NCBI GenBank assembly: GCA_026119855.1
Contig: JAOWBW010000384.1
Span: 496,001 to 560,000 of the forward strand
DNA: 64,000 bases
Direction of reading: 5' to 3'
Origin: Campanula takesimana
Taxonomy: Eukaryota > Streptophyta > Magnoliopsida > Asterales > Campanulaceae
This document shows positions 45,968-56,471 of this stretch, piece by piece; positions within the stretch are counted from its first letter, which is position 1; every line of letters starts with the position of its first letter. The position numbers and the translations under genes were made by a program. The notes beneath the pieces were generated by a model. It did no database searches. It was not told the origin of the DNA and saw only the letters and a program-made list of their open reading frames with translations.

Positions 45968-46959
45968 TGTAGACACCCCGCCTTGGAACGCTCACCCCGA
46001 TTGCACACTTGGTTTTGTGTTTCTCCCTCTTCTAAGTGTTTTCTGTTAGTTTCTGTTACTTTGGTTAAGTTCCAGACGGACTCCGTTAAGTCCCGGGACT
46101 AAACTGAATAACAGTTCTAACTTTCTAGTCCATTCTATCAAAAATTGCTTCTCAGAGTCGCATGGCTCCGCCCCTTGAGACCAGACGCGCGCGCCTTCCG
46201 CCGCCTAGGTGGGATGCGCACGCTTCTGGGGCGTGTCAGTTACAGATTCTGCCCAAGAATCTCTCCCTTGCTCATTATACATGATTTTGCCCGGGAAATA
46301 TTTCTTGGAGACTTCGTTTGGCTCCAAAAACAGTCCTTTTTCAATTATAAAAACCCCTCCAATCCATCATTGGAAGAGGCCCTTGAAAAATCATTATTTT
46401 TAGACCTTTTACTCACTTCTTTCCTAGACTTTCCCTTGGGATTTCTTCAACAAAGTGTTCAACCTCTTCTTCAAGGCTTTACAAGAGGTTCTATTTCGAA
46501 GGATACTATAGGTAAATGTCTTAAGCACTTCTCTTCTTCTCCTCCTTCTTCTTATTCTTCAATCAAATGTGCAATCACCCAAAACCATTTGGGACATGTC
46601 ACCAATGGTCCTTTCATTACATTGAATTGGCCTAGGAGTCATCTCCCTACATTTTAACTCTAAAACCCCTTTTTATCATCATTTTAATAGGAAGAACACA
46701 TTTATCTTTAAAAGTGAATTATGAACAAACAAGACCGACTTTGCTCGGGCGAAATGATTGTTTAAGTACTTCCCATTTCGTAACCTAACCCCCGAACCCC
46801 TCATCCCAAAGAATCTCTGTTTTCATAAATCAAACTTAGGCTTTCTTTAGGTTTTTCTTATGTTCCTCTAAAACATAGGTGGCGACTCTAAAACATAATT
46901 AGACATCCTAGGTAATTCACGCGCTCTAGCCAAGCCGTGGTTCCCCCGGGGTATCTACA
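45968..46959 (+). repeat. 3' LTR of element E
   Basis: It starts TGTAGACACCCC and ends GGTATCTACA; the ends form a TGTAGA/TCTACA inverted repeat. Its start resembles LTR G (59858). A CpG module cluster lies at 46187-46232. Interrupted F pol sequence begins immediately at 46960, so E inserted into F. The 5' LTR of E is outside the window. Confidence 0.85.
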
Positions 46960-48198
46960 ATTATGATGTATGACGTTTCCTCCTAGACAGAACATTTCCA
47001 TCAGACGCGTCACCTAAAGCGAAGATAGCCCTGAAACGGTTTGCCTCCCAATTCATTATTATAGGTGATCGTCTTTACAAGAAACACCACAAGCAGTGTC
47101 TACTCTGTGCCGATGAGCACGAAGCCGTAGAAGTTATGGACCAAGTCCATCAAGGAGTCTGTGGAACCCATATGAATGGCAATATGCTAGCAAAGAAAGT
47201 CATCCGACTAGGGTACTATTGGGCTACAATGGAAGCTGACTGCACCGACATGGTCAAGAAATGCCACAAGTGCCAGATACATGCCAACCTGCAACACATA
47301 CCACCGTCTGTGTTATACCCCATGACATCCCCTTGGCCCCTTTTCTACATAGGGAATAGACGTCATTGGCAAAGTCTCGCCGACAGTTCATAATGGGCAC
47401 TCATTCGTATTGGTCGCCGTTGATTACTTCACTAAATGGATCGAGGCTCAATCCTACAAAGTCTTAAATGCCAGAAAGGTGGCTGAGTTCATTAAGACCA
47501 ACATAATATGCCGATATGGGGTACCTCATGAGATGATATCTGAAAATAGCTCACACTTTGAGAAAGAATGCGACCAATTACTTGTAGAGTACAAAATAGA
47601 GAGACATCTGTCGTCACCGTACCGACCACAAACCAATGGAGCAGTCGAAGCTGCTAACAAGACCATTGAGACCATCATTAAAAAAATGGCTAAGACTGGC
47701 AGAGACTGGCCCGAAAAGCTACCTTTTGCACTCTGGGGCTACCGTACTTTAATCCGTACCACCACCGGTGAAACTCCATACGCCCTAGCCTATGGGATGG
47801 AAGCAGTGTTACCAATCGAATTAGAAGTAACATCACTAAGGGTTCTCCTAGAAAACCAAGTGAATGAAGTCGCATGGTTGAACAACCGTTATGAACAACT
47901 AGCCCTTCTATATGAACGACAACTTCGAGCCGCTGAGCATATCCAAGCGTATCAAAGGAGAATGGCACGGGCATTCAATAAGAAAGTCAAGTCCAGAAAC
48001 ATCAAAGAAGGGGACCTTGTTCTACGTGAACATCGTCCTGGACCATTTTACCCTATGGGAAAGTGGGGACCAAGATGGATAGGCCCTTACATAGTCAAGA
48101 AGGTATTCTCCGGAGGAGCGGTACAACTCGCGGACCTAGATGGAGATCAACTGCCGAAGCCCGTCAACTTGGACAAGCTGAAGAAGTACTACTCATAA
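46960..48198 (+). pseudogene. Integrase region of Tat element F, frameshifted and with altered active site
   Basis: The frame starts inside the linker before integrase (TFPSDASPKAKIALKRFASQF), aligning with E's TYPENSNKKSQMPLQRLASRY. The HHCC finger is present (VHQGVCGTHMNG, CHKCQIH). A one-base frameshift lies near 47345-47360, at the first catalytic aspartate. The second catalytic position reads S-E-N-S instead of S-D-N-G (GAA at 47542). The rest is open to the TAA at 48196-48198, with the GPRWIGPYIVKKV module. Upstream pol lies beyond E's left end, outside the window. The enzyme cannot work as it stands. Confidence 0.85.
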
Positions 48199-48215
48199 GT
48201 CCGTCCCCTATTTCC

Positions 48216-48246
<31 letters not shown>

Positions 48247-48256
48247 AGAAGAAAGC

Positions 48257-48360
48257 TCGCTAGGTTGAAAACCCACAAGGGCGGCCTAGGCAAAAATTAG
48301 AGCAGAGAGCACGAGAAAAGAAGCCCGCTAGATTGAAAACCTGAAAGGGCGGTCTAGGCA
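48257..48360 (+). other. Twin hairpins after pol of F
   Basis: Hairpin I (48257-48291) has CTAGG/CCTAG with loop ACAA. Hairpin II (48323-48360) has CTAGA/TCTAG and a CCT-GAAA-GGG inner stem with a G-T pair. They follow the pol stop by 58 bp after a poly-A run. Confidence 0.7.
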
Positions 48361-48383
48361 AAAATCAGGGTGTGCATAAAAAA

Positions 48384-48387
<4 letters not shown>

Positions 48388-48451
<64 letters not shown>
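48388..48451. repeat. TA microsatellite
   Basis: About 31 TA dinucleotides lie between the twin hairpins and the palindromic modules of F. Confidence 0.95.
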
Positions 48452-48453
<2 letters not shown>

Positions 48454-48460
48454 GGGGACA

Positions 48461-48496
48461 GTCTCGTACGAGACACCTATGTCTCGTGCGAGACAT
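48461..48496. repeat. Paired CTCGTACGAG palindromes in F
   Basis: GTCTCGTACGAGAC and GTCTCGTGCGAGAC have centres 20 bp apart. This is the same module as in LTR and leader of G. Confidence 0.7.
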
Positions 48497-48533
48497 GTCA
48501 GTCAGCAGACATAATTTTCTCTTTCTTAAACAA

Positions 48534-48588
48534 GAACTACGATGACCTGAGCTCTTTATTTAATTGATGTAAAAGGAGAACGTAGGCA
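48534..48588 (+). other. GAACTACG hairpin of F
   Basis: Inner stem CTCTTT/AAGGAG with a long loop, outer stem CTACG/CGTAG, loop strand GACCTGAG. Confidence 0.6.
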
Positions 48589-48775
48589 TCCTTTTGGTCT
48601 GGTCTATTCAATAAATAAAATCAACATCTTGTCTTCTTATTAATTTCATGCATTTCAAGAAAGCAAAAAGAAAATTTCTAACATGAATACCAACTTGCAA
48701 AAGAAAAATAAATAAATTACTAAAAGTCTAAACATTTGGTCTATCTATAAGCAATCTCTCGAGACTCCTAAGGAT

Positions 48776-50272
48776 CTATTTCTTCCTTAAATTAGTAGGG
48801 GCTTGACCACGATCCGCCTTGTCATTCCTCTTCCTCTTGTGCAAAGGTATCTCGAAACCGGGAGGAACATCCAGTCGACTGAACACCGAGGGAGTCAGTC
48901 TCGCAAACACATGGAGCCTATCCAGAGCTTGAAATTTACCGGGAAGACCGTTTGCTCTCTTCTTGTAAAAGTCACTATCTAGAAAATCTTGAGTGGCATC
49001 TACACTGACATTAGAAGGATCCTCCTTAGCTTCCTTGTTCCTCAAATGCTAGCTAGGCTCGAATTGGTCCCCCAACAGAGAGCGCCGAATCTCATCAATA
49101 CCATCGACACTGGGACGGAGTTCTTTCAGAAACCAATCCAAATATTTGTCAGACAAATAGACACTTCCTCCATCATGACGAAGATTGGTCCAACGATCCA
49201 TAGTGGTGCCTTGCCCCCAAGTGCGAGCCAAGCTCGTAGAGAACTATGAGTCCATGAAAGAAATGTCTCGAGGCCATCCCCCTAACATGAAAGTGTCCTG
49301 CTATTGACCGAATTGTCGCATTACCCTCTGAGCAAAATAGAAAGAGGAATCCCTCAAACCCGGAAGGACAACCTTGTCGTATCCAATGGTATTAGCTACA
49401 AACCGCTTCACCTTCCAAAAGGATGGGCACCAAGCAATATCATTAGTCTCCGCTTTAGCAAAAACAAGAGCCCACTCCTCAATGCTGAGGCCCTTCACTA
49501 ATAGTCTCCGTCTATGGAAAGTATAAGGAGAATACTCGGTCGGAGAGTCCAACAATTTGAAATGTTCTCTGAGCCAAATAGTCAATAGTAATTGACTTCC
49601 CCGAGTCATAGAGCCGGTTCAGTGTAACTCATCATGACCATGAAGGGTCTCCCCCAAGATGAGAGGGACTATGTTGAAGGCCCATCCTTTAGCTTGCAGA
49701 ACGATGTCCACGAGCTCCGTGTCCGCCACACCACACTTGCTCATAAAAATCACGCTTCGAAATAAGCACAATGCCAAGAGACAGCACTGGGAATCCACTC
49801 CATGACCACGAGTCACCCAACCTTTAAATCTCCTAGGCAATGAGTGGAGATCGACATAGCAGTTATGAATATAACTCTGCGCCTCGAGAAGGCCTATACT
49901 CAATAGATCCTTGAGAGACTCCACCGGTACCTTGTCATACTTGGGCACCGCAATCACCCCTGTCAATGGCATATCCAAGATAGCTTCCATCAGCTCTACA
50001 GTAGGGACCATCTTATTAAGTGAAAAGTTGAAAAGGTGAGTCGATGGATCCCAAAAGCGTGCAGCTCCCTTTAGAAGGTCCCACTCCGGTTTTAGAATCT
50101 TCAAGGTGAAGAGAATCTTAAAACCGAACATCTCTATGAATCTCTCTTGGCGAGGTTTATTGAATGAGCGAAAGAATGTTGCTAAGTCATTCTTGTAGCG
50201 TTCCACTAACTCTGAGTCCAAGGAGAACTCATCAACAATTATTGATGAAGGGACGGACTTACTTGGGGCCAT
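48776..50272 (-). pseudogene. Antisense ORF of Tat element F (plant-mobile-domain-like), four in-frame stops
   Basis: The ATG at 50272 (MAPSKSVPSS) is preferred to the earlier one at 50386 because it aligns with the start in E. All 499 codons lie in one frame, with no indel, but with stops at 49619-49621 (TGA), 49301-49303, 49244-49246 and 49049-49051 (TAG). The alignment with E covers the whole length, including NKMVPTVELMEAILDMPLTG, IVPLILGETLHG, LLLTIWLREHF, VVLPGLRDSSFY and RVMRQFG. The C terminus is basic (HKRKRNDKAD). It lies head-to-head against pol, downstream of the hairpins. Function unknown; a nuclear or DNA-binding role is only a guess from the basic tail and relation to mobile-domain proteins. 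Confidence 0.7.
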
Positions 50273-50429
50273 TGGGAGCAAAAGGTTGAGAATTTTACTC
50301 CAAAAGAGAGGTTCCCAGAACTGATTTAAGGCTGCATGGTATTCTAGGACGGAGTAGAGGTGCTTATATACAAGTTTGGACACCAAATCCTTGAGGAAAG
50401 AGGAGAAACAACAACAGACTAATAGGATG

Positions 50430-50466
50430 GTTCATACGAGACATCGATGTCTCATACAAGGCATCT
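50430..50466. repeat. Decayed CTCGTACGAG module pair upstream of F antisense ORF
   Basis: TCATACGAGACATCGATGTC followed by TCATACAAGGCATC is a pair of mutated modules about 20 bp apart. The rest of 50273-50850 shows nothing I can identify. Confidence 0.5.
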
Positions 50467-50852
50467 CTTAGTTCAGAACAGCAACAACTCTTCTCAAATC
50501 CCAGGTTGCCTGGTAAGTCAAAACATGTCTCAGTCACCTCAGAAACTCACCCAAAATAGTTCATACATTACCTACAAATGACCCAACACGAATCCATCTC
50601 ATAAAATTACCCCTCGGTTGACCAACCGAATATGAATCAATACATTTACAACAGTCAGAAATAAAAACTAAAATCAACTAATGTATTGTGTGTTTGAGTT
50701 AGGAAATAACTATTGCATAGGTACAAATCAAAGAAAGAAAAAGTTGTCTTTGCCTACGCCGAGGCAATAAGTACATCGTCAACAAAAAGAGGGAATGGGG
50801 GATCCTATCAACTCAGCATCAAAAGGAAAGAGACGTCGCCATTACCACGTGA

Positions 50853-52073
50853 TCACTCGTCCGTCCGAGGTCTCTTCCCGCAGGAGACTGACTCTGCTGT
50901 CTGGCGAGCCAATCGACCTAAGAGATCTGCAGTCTCTCTGTTCACCCTCTTGGCATAAGCCATGAATTGGGAAAGCCGTCCCGCGACCTCTCTATACTCA
51001 GAAATGGGCACCTATTTAGAAAAAACAAATAGAGATATCAGAATCTTTAGATAAATGATAAACAGAGAGATGAAATGTTAGAATGCAAGAAATGACGGAA
51101 GAAGGGTCATAAATCATACCATGGTCGCGTCGGTAGGAGGTACGAGTCCCTCAGGCATATCGTACTGGGCGGGAAGGTCCTCGGTGCTCTCTATTCCCTC
51201 AGCCACGATGTAGGAGAATGAAGCTGGTCCAAGCTGTGGACGGAAAGGGACGTGGACAACTCCCTGGGCCTGAGCATGATCACCCTCCAAAACCAACTGA
51301 GGTATAAGACGAGCAAGGAAGTCATGATAATCAGCCTCCAAGGACATATGGTCGAAAGCATCCTGACCAATAATGAGGTCCCCTCTCTCCTCCTCCGCAA
51401 TGGCATAAGAGTTAAGCATATGGGCCGGCGGGTCCAAGGGGATGATGACATCGAGTCTGCCACCACCCTGCTGGCGAGAGACTCTCTCTTCTAAGTAAAA
51501 GCATCCCCCACCAAGGCCAATCATCAGTAGCCTCATACCGACAAACCCGTAAGCGTGATCAATGCCCAGACTCCGCCAAGGAAAGAAAGCGACAGCGGAC
51601 TCAGGGACGGCCTCCCATCTGTCAAAATACATCCGCACGCGCTTCACCGGCATATCATCCCCCTATGCATGCTTATCATGGGTATCCCTGTTACCCCGGA
51701 GCCATCTCAGAGTATCTGGGAACATAACAGTGTTTTCTCAAAGATTAAAAGTGAAGATACCAAACATGGCATATCCCCAGGCCTGCAAAATGGGAGAAAC
51801 ATATAAAAATGTTAAAGCTGAATGGTTACTGAGACAGAAAGTAAAACTGGGGCTGAGATTAAGGAGGAATACAGAAGAAGATGAGTATTATACCTCCCAG
51901 GCATGACTGTAGCCGCCCAAGCCAGCGTTCGCCCGATCCCGCGAACTCTCATCCATCGCCACATAGCAGTGAGCCAAGCCTGCCAATCCCCAACAGGCAT
52001 CAGTCACATGCTGCATATCCCTCAAGTAGCTCAACAAAGTGAACAAGGTTGTCGATGCACTATTGGCAAATAA
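50853..52073 (-). pseudogene. Spliced plant-mobile-domain-like gene, cut at 5' end by element H
   Basis: Three exons can be read on the minus strand: up to 51894 (SASTTLFTLLSYL..DACWGLAGLAHCYV..GGYSHAWE), 51782-51120, and 51011-50853 (VPISEYREVAGRLSQFMAYA..). Introns are 111 and 108 bp with GT-AG ends: GAG|GTATAA to TTTTGCAG|GCC, and ATG|GTATGA to AAATAG|GTG. All three junctions keep phase 0. The order DACWGLAGLAHCY, GGYSHAWE|AWGY, RWLRG, and GCFYLEERVSRQ matches what I know of plant mobile domain (aminotransferase-like) proteins. Exon 2 has two in-frame stops (near 51737 and 51665), so it is decayed. It is either a second antisense gene of F or a captured host gene. The 5' end is lost at 52074. 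Confidence 0.6.
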
Positions 52074-54140
52074 TGTCGCGACCCCGGCCCCGTGGGCCCG
52101 GAACTCACGAGCTGGACGTCGACTTACAACAGTACACCAAAATGCTGAAGATAAAAATTCCATTTTCATACCCAAAAGGTTTAAAACAAATTTTAGAAAT
52201 CCATGTTTAACAACAACTATAAACTACTAGTATAAGCTCCACAAGCTTACACCAAAAATACAAAAGATTACAAATCTTAATGACGTCATTGTTGGTAAAA
52301 CTATCCCCAAAAGGTTATACATTTAAATAATGCAAACCGATCAATAACAACCTGCCCAAAATCTCAATCCTCTCGACGTCCTCCTCAATCCGCAAATCCT
52401 AATCCTTTCCTCCTTGGGGGGGGGGGGGGTTAAGGAAAAAACAAAGATAAAAGAAAGGGGGGGGGGTGAGATAAATCTCAATAAGTTACTAATGCAACTA
52501 CATGACATGCTATGAAGCAATAAACAATATTAATATCTCACATAGCACGTAGCAAATATCATTTAACAGATAGCAGCGGAAGTAAACAAGTAACAAAGGA
52601 TACTGAGCCAAGGTTTCCCCAACAAAGGATATAACAATCTGATCAATGACGATAGAGCCGCATCGAAGAGCAGCATCAATAAGCAGCATCAAAGAGCCGA
52701 TAAACCAATCAACGATAGCAGCATAATAGCTGAAGAGAAAACCCGGTACCAGAACTAATAACCAAACGATAACTGAGTATACGACCCAAAGTCGCAACCC
52801 CTTATAATAGCTAGACTGTTCCCAAAAAAGGAGCTAGCTCATCTTACATCCAAGGCCAATCTGGAGGAGGGAAATAATGGGGAAAAACAATGATCAACAT
52901 TATAATGGACTCGGCTCGTTGCCATTATAATCTTTCCCATCGCCCGACACAACCACAAATACCAGCTGGACTTTCAAATAAATGCTAAGTAATAAATACT
53001 AGCTTAAGTAAACAACTCATGATTCCAAAGTAGGGAACCATTCCAAATAAATCACCACAAAGGTAAACCAATCCAAACAACACATCAAAGATGTTCAACA
53101 TTCCCAAAACGATACTTAATCAAATTCCATGACATATTTATTCACAAAAGAACCAATTCCAATTAATAAAGTGTTCCACAATGTTATCTTAAGTTAATTT
53201 GAGTAATAAAACCTAAACTAGGAAGCCACTTAGTCTTAAACAAGCAAAAGGCAGATTTTCCAGAACAGGGGGCGGGCGGGCGCGCGGTAGGGGTCGGGCG
53301 GGCGCTCATTTGTCCAGAAGGTTTGGCCGCAGGAAAATCCAGGTAGGCGGGCGCCTGGATAAGCCCGGGCGGGCGCCTGGTCGACGGGTTGGGCAGAGAA
53401 TCAGCTGGGTTCTACCATTTTCAACCCAAATTTCACCCATTTCCTAAATGCTCAAAATCAACTCTTTCCACAAGTTCCACAATGAATCAAAACAACATCT
53501 AGGCTGAAAGGGGACCTAATCAATATCATATATAACCCCAAACCAAGATTCAAAACCAACATTCATAACAATCACCATTTTAAACCAAAAACCAACTCAA
53601 GCATTATATAAACATGAAATGAACACTTTAGCATAAAAATGGGGGAAAAGCAACTTACCCGGATTTTATGAAAGTTGACGGAATTCGAATTTTCTTTGTT
53701 CTCTACGATCCTATCGACGATCTAAACATTTTTCGCATAATGAGAAATGAGAAACAAAGACTAGAAGATGGTCAATAAGAAGAGAGAGAGAGAAGTTTTC
53801 TTACCTTCACAAATGGCTATGGAGAGAGAGAGAAATGCCAGGGAAAGATGGTGAGGTGAAAGTGAGGGAGGTGAGGGGAAAAGAGGGAGTAAGTAGGATG
53901 ATTTAAAGAATTTACACATAGACCCCCTCCCCTACATACTAACACAATAATCTTATACTCCCCACTAACATTTAAGACCCAACACTCTACACTAGCACAA
54001 TTAACCAATTAAATGCTAGGCACGAATACATCATGAAACACAAAATACACACATAAATATTTAAATAAATAAATAAGCCATAAATAAATAATTAAATATT
54101 TATTACTAAGAAATTAGAGGTGGGTTTTCGGGTCGTGACA
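52074..54140 (-). repeat. 3' LTR of minus-strand element H (B-type)
   Basis: Read on the plus strand it begins TGTCGCGACCCCGG and ends GGTCGTGACA, the reverse of a Tekay-type LTR. It carries the reverse of the 63-nt block (53659-53721), a G-tract of 14 (the C-tract), the TGAGAT hairpin and CpG modules (53269-53396). It interrupts the mobile-domain-like gene. Confidence 0.9.
53659..53721 (-). other. 63-nt exon-like block in LTR H
   Basis: On the minus strand it follows a TTTAG site and is followed by GTAAGTTGCTTTTCCCCC; length is again 63. Confidence 0.5.
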
Positions 54141-54850
54141 TTCACTCCACCTTAGAAGAAAATTCATCCCGAATTTTTAAATTACTTACCCGAAAGATTA
54201 AATAGCCACGGATACGATAGTTCCGCCATTTCCCAATTTCCTCAATCGTCCATTCTAAACCACCGCATGGTAACTGTAAATAATGCTTACGACATAACAA
54301 CCTCTCGTACTTAACTTCCTTCAATCATTACCTTCCCTACTAATTAAAATCCATATTCAAAATCGAAGAATCCAAATTGCTCCTAAACATAACCCTCGAG
54401 ATACTACAAGCTTATCTCATTTCATAAACTTAATTACACTACAAGGATACTTCCATTTGTAAACCGCATACTTAGTATTATTCCCCAGAATTTCAAAACA
54501 TTAAACCATCTCGAGCTAAATCAGCTTCTTAAAATATGGAAAGCTAAAGAAAATTTCCGTCCCCACAATATTCACCAAGGTGGCTATATCTCCAAGGATA
54601 TTCATAATAGTGCTTTCACCTTAGATGGCACCTTAAACTAGAGGTACAATGTAAGCCCAAAATTTTAATACAAAGTGTTCACTTAAATCCACGCTATAAT
54701 TTCATCATCTCATTACTCCAAATCTTTGAAAGCCTAAAACAATTACAAACACTCAGTAGTCCGTAAAACAATCCAAATTTTATCTCCAAGGGATTTCCTC
54801 TAACTCCCTTTTAAATTGATAATCCGTGCTTACACACCCCAAGGAAACTT
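54141..54850 (-). mobile_element. Interior of element H, 3' part, non-coding
   Basis: It begins with the reverse of a purine tract (TTCACTCCACC). It then matches the interior of B in reverse: for example GATACGATAGTTCCGCCATT corresponds to 9921-9940. The match fades near 54850, where different sequence begins. No ORF is supported. Confidence 0.75.
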
Positions 54851-55371
54851 AGAAATTCCTAGATCTTGCGGGTTTAGTCACTTGTTACCTCTTTGGAATA
54901 GGTGTAACAAGTATAAAACTCCCCTCTAGTTTCCCTAATCAGTCCTAAGCTTTGTGAGTGCCTCCAAAGAGTTTGAGAGGTTTATTTTTCTTGTTCTTAG
55001 ATCTCTTGGGTGAAGAACAAGAATACACACACAATATTAATTCCATATAGTTCTAATAATTGTGAAAGCGTGTTTCACAATTTGGTCTAGCAAGCAAGAT
55101 CAGGAAGCTACTTGATATTCGTTCGAAGGTGTGGATACCGATAGAGGATGAAACTTATCGCCTCAATAGTTCATGTTCCTGCTGTTGTTCATGATCAAAG
55201 TTTCAAGTCTCCACCGAATAATCAAGGTTGTTAACAAAGGCATCAAGGGTTAGTATTCTAGTATTTATTATGTTGTATTTGATTTAATCACATGAATGGA
55301 TTTATGGGATTTGGGTTTCATGAAAATTTAAGTTCTTAATTCCGCTGCGCATGTTATGTGGAATCCCAACA
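54851..55371 (-). repeat. Copia-type LTR segment in minus orientation, left limit uncertain
   Basis: On the minus strand it starts TGTTGGGATTCC and soon has ATGCGCAGCGGAATTAA, a familiar start of plant copia LTRs. It abuts the Athila-like gag at 55372 inside a codon run of Q. I found no matching target duplication at the left, so the boundary near 54850 is a guess. Confidence 0.45.
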
Positions 55372-56471
55372 CTGATTACCCTGGAACTGCTGCTGTTGAT
55401 GATAACCCTGCTGATTACCAAACTGTTGTCCCTGACCACCCGGTTGATTCTGCTGCGGACTTGTACCCCATCTGAAATTAGGATGATTTTTCCATTTGGT
55501 CTTATAGGTATTACCCATCGGTCTCTGTCCCAGCTGCGCAAACCCAACTGCATTAACATCTTCCACCTCACCCGTCTGCAGGAAGGGCACAAATCTGTAG
55601 GATGCGTGATGTCATAACAAATCCCACAAAGCATTGGTGTCTGTCCCAAAACAAACTGCTAAACCATACCCTTAGGATCTTCCATATCTGTCTCGAACAT
55701 ATTAGATACCCCATCGCTCGAACCAGCTGCGCTGACCTATCTCATATTTGATCTCTTGCTGTGGGTTCTTATACTTTTAGCCAATTCCTCAATCAGCTTC
55801 TTAGCTTGCTCAGTGGTCTTATTCAAAATATATCCCCCACAGCATGAATCCACTAACCTCTTATCCTGAATGGTCAACCCTTCATAAAAATAGACGATCA
55901 GCTGGTCATCAGTAAACCCATCTTATGGACAACTCCTACAAAGCTTGTGGAAGCGATTTTAGTAGTCGTATAGGGTTTCATCTGCCTTCTGCTCCATATT
56001 ACTGATGTCTCTCATAATCACATTTATCTGATCCTGAGGGAAGAACTCGTCCAGGAATACCTCTTTCATCTGCTGCCATGAAGTGATGTTGTTGGGAGGC
56101 AAGTGATAGTACCACCTGTTCGCGTTATCTTTCAGTGTGAAAGAAAACACCCTCAATAATAGGTGCTCGATCGGAAGCGCTGCCGGCTTCATACTCTGAC
56201 AGATTTGCATAAAATGTGAGATGTGCTGATTAGGATCCTCTTCGGGCATCCCTGTGAAATGCGGTAGCTGATTTAGTAGCCCCAGCATCAACTCAAACGT
56301 CACCCCGGCAGGTAAGGCATGGAATTGGACGGCATGTGGTTGCTCATTCCAATTCGGGGCAGTCCTTTGCCTCAATGTCTGTGGTGGAATTGCTTGTTCA
56401 CGTATCGCCCCACCACCACTTGTATTATTTCCATCAGCGCCACCCCCACCTGTATTCTGATTATCTTCCAT
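55372..56471 (-). pseudogene. Athila-like gag remnant
   Basis: The ATG at 56471 starts MEDNQNTGGGG. The gag core reads LNQLPHFTGMPEEDPNQHISHFMQIC, LLLRVFSFTLKDNANRWYYHLPP and WQQMKEVFLDEFFP. After a stop near 55959 the frame continues with IVYFYEGLTIQDKRLVDSCCGG and TTEQAKKLIEELA, then further stops. A knuckle-like CGICYDITHPTDLC lies near 55620, followed after a frameshift by VEDVNAVGFAQLGQRPMGN and KWKNHPNFRWG. That motif order is characteristic of Athila gag proteins. The 3' end is lost at 55371, where a copia-type LTR starts; no pol is present. Confidence 0.75.

Noticed and set aside
43675..49303. TAG just after RQFG in both antisense ORFs as a conserved readthrough site
   Set aside because: The stops are offset by one codon in the alignment and F has other stops nearby.
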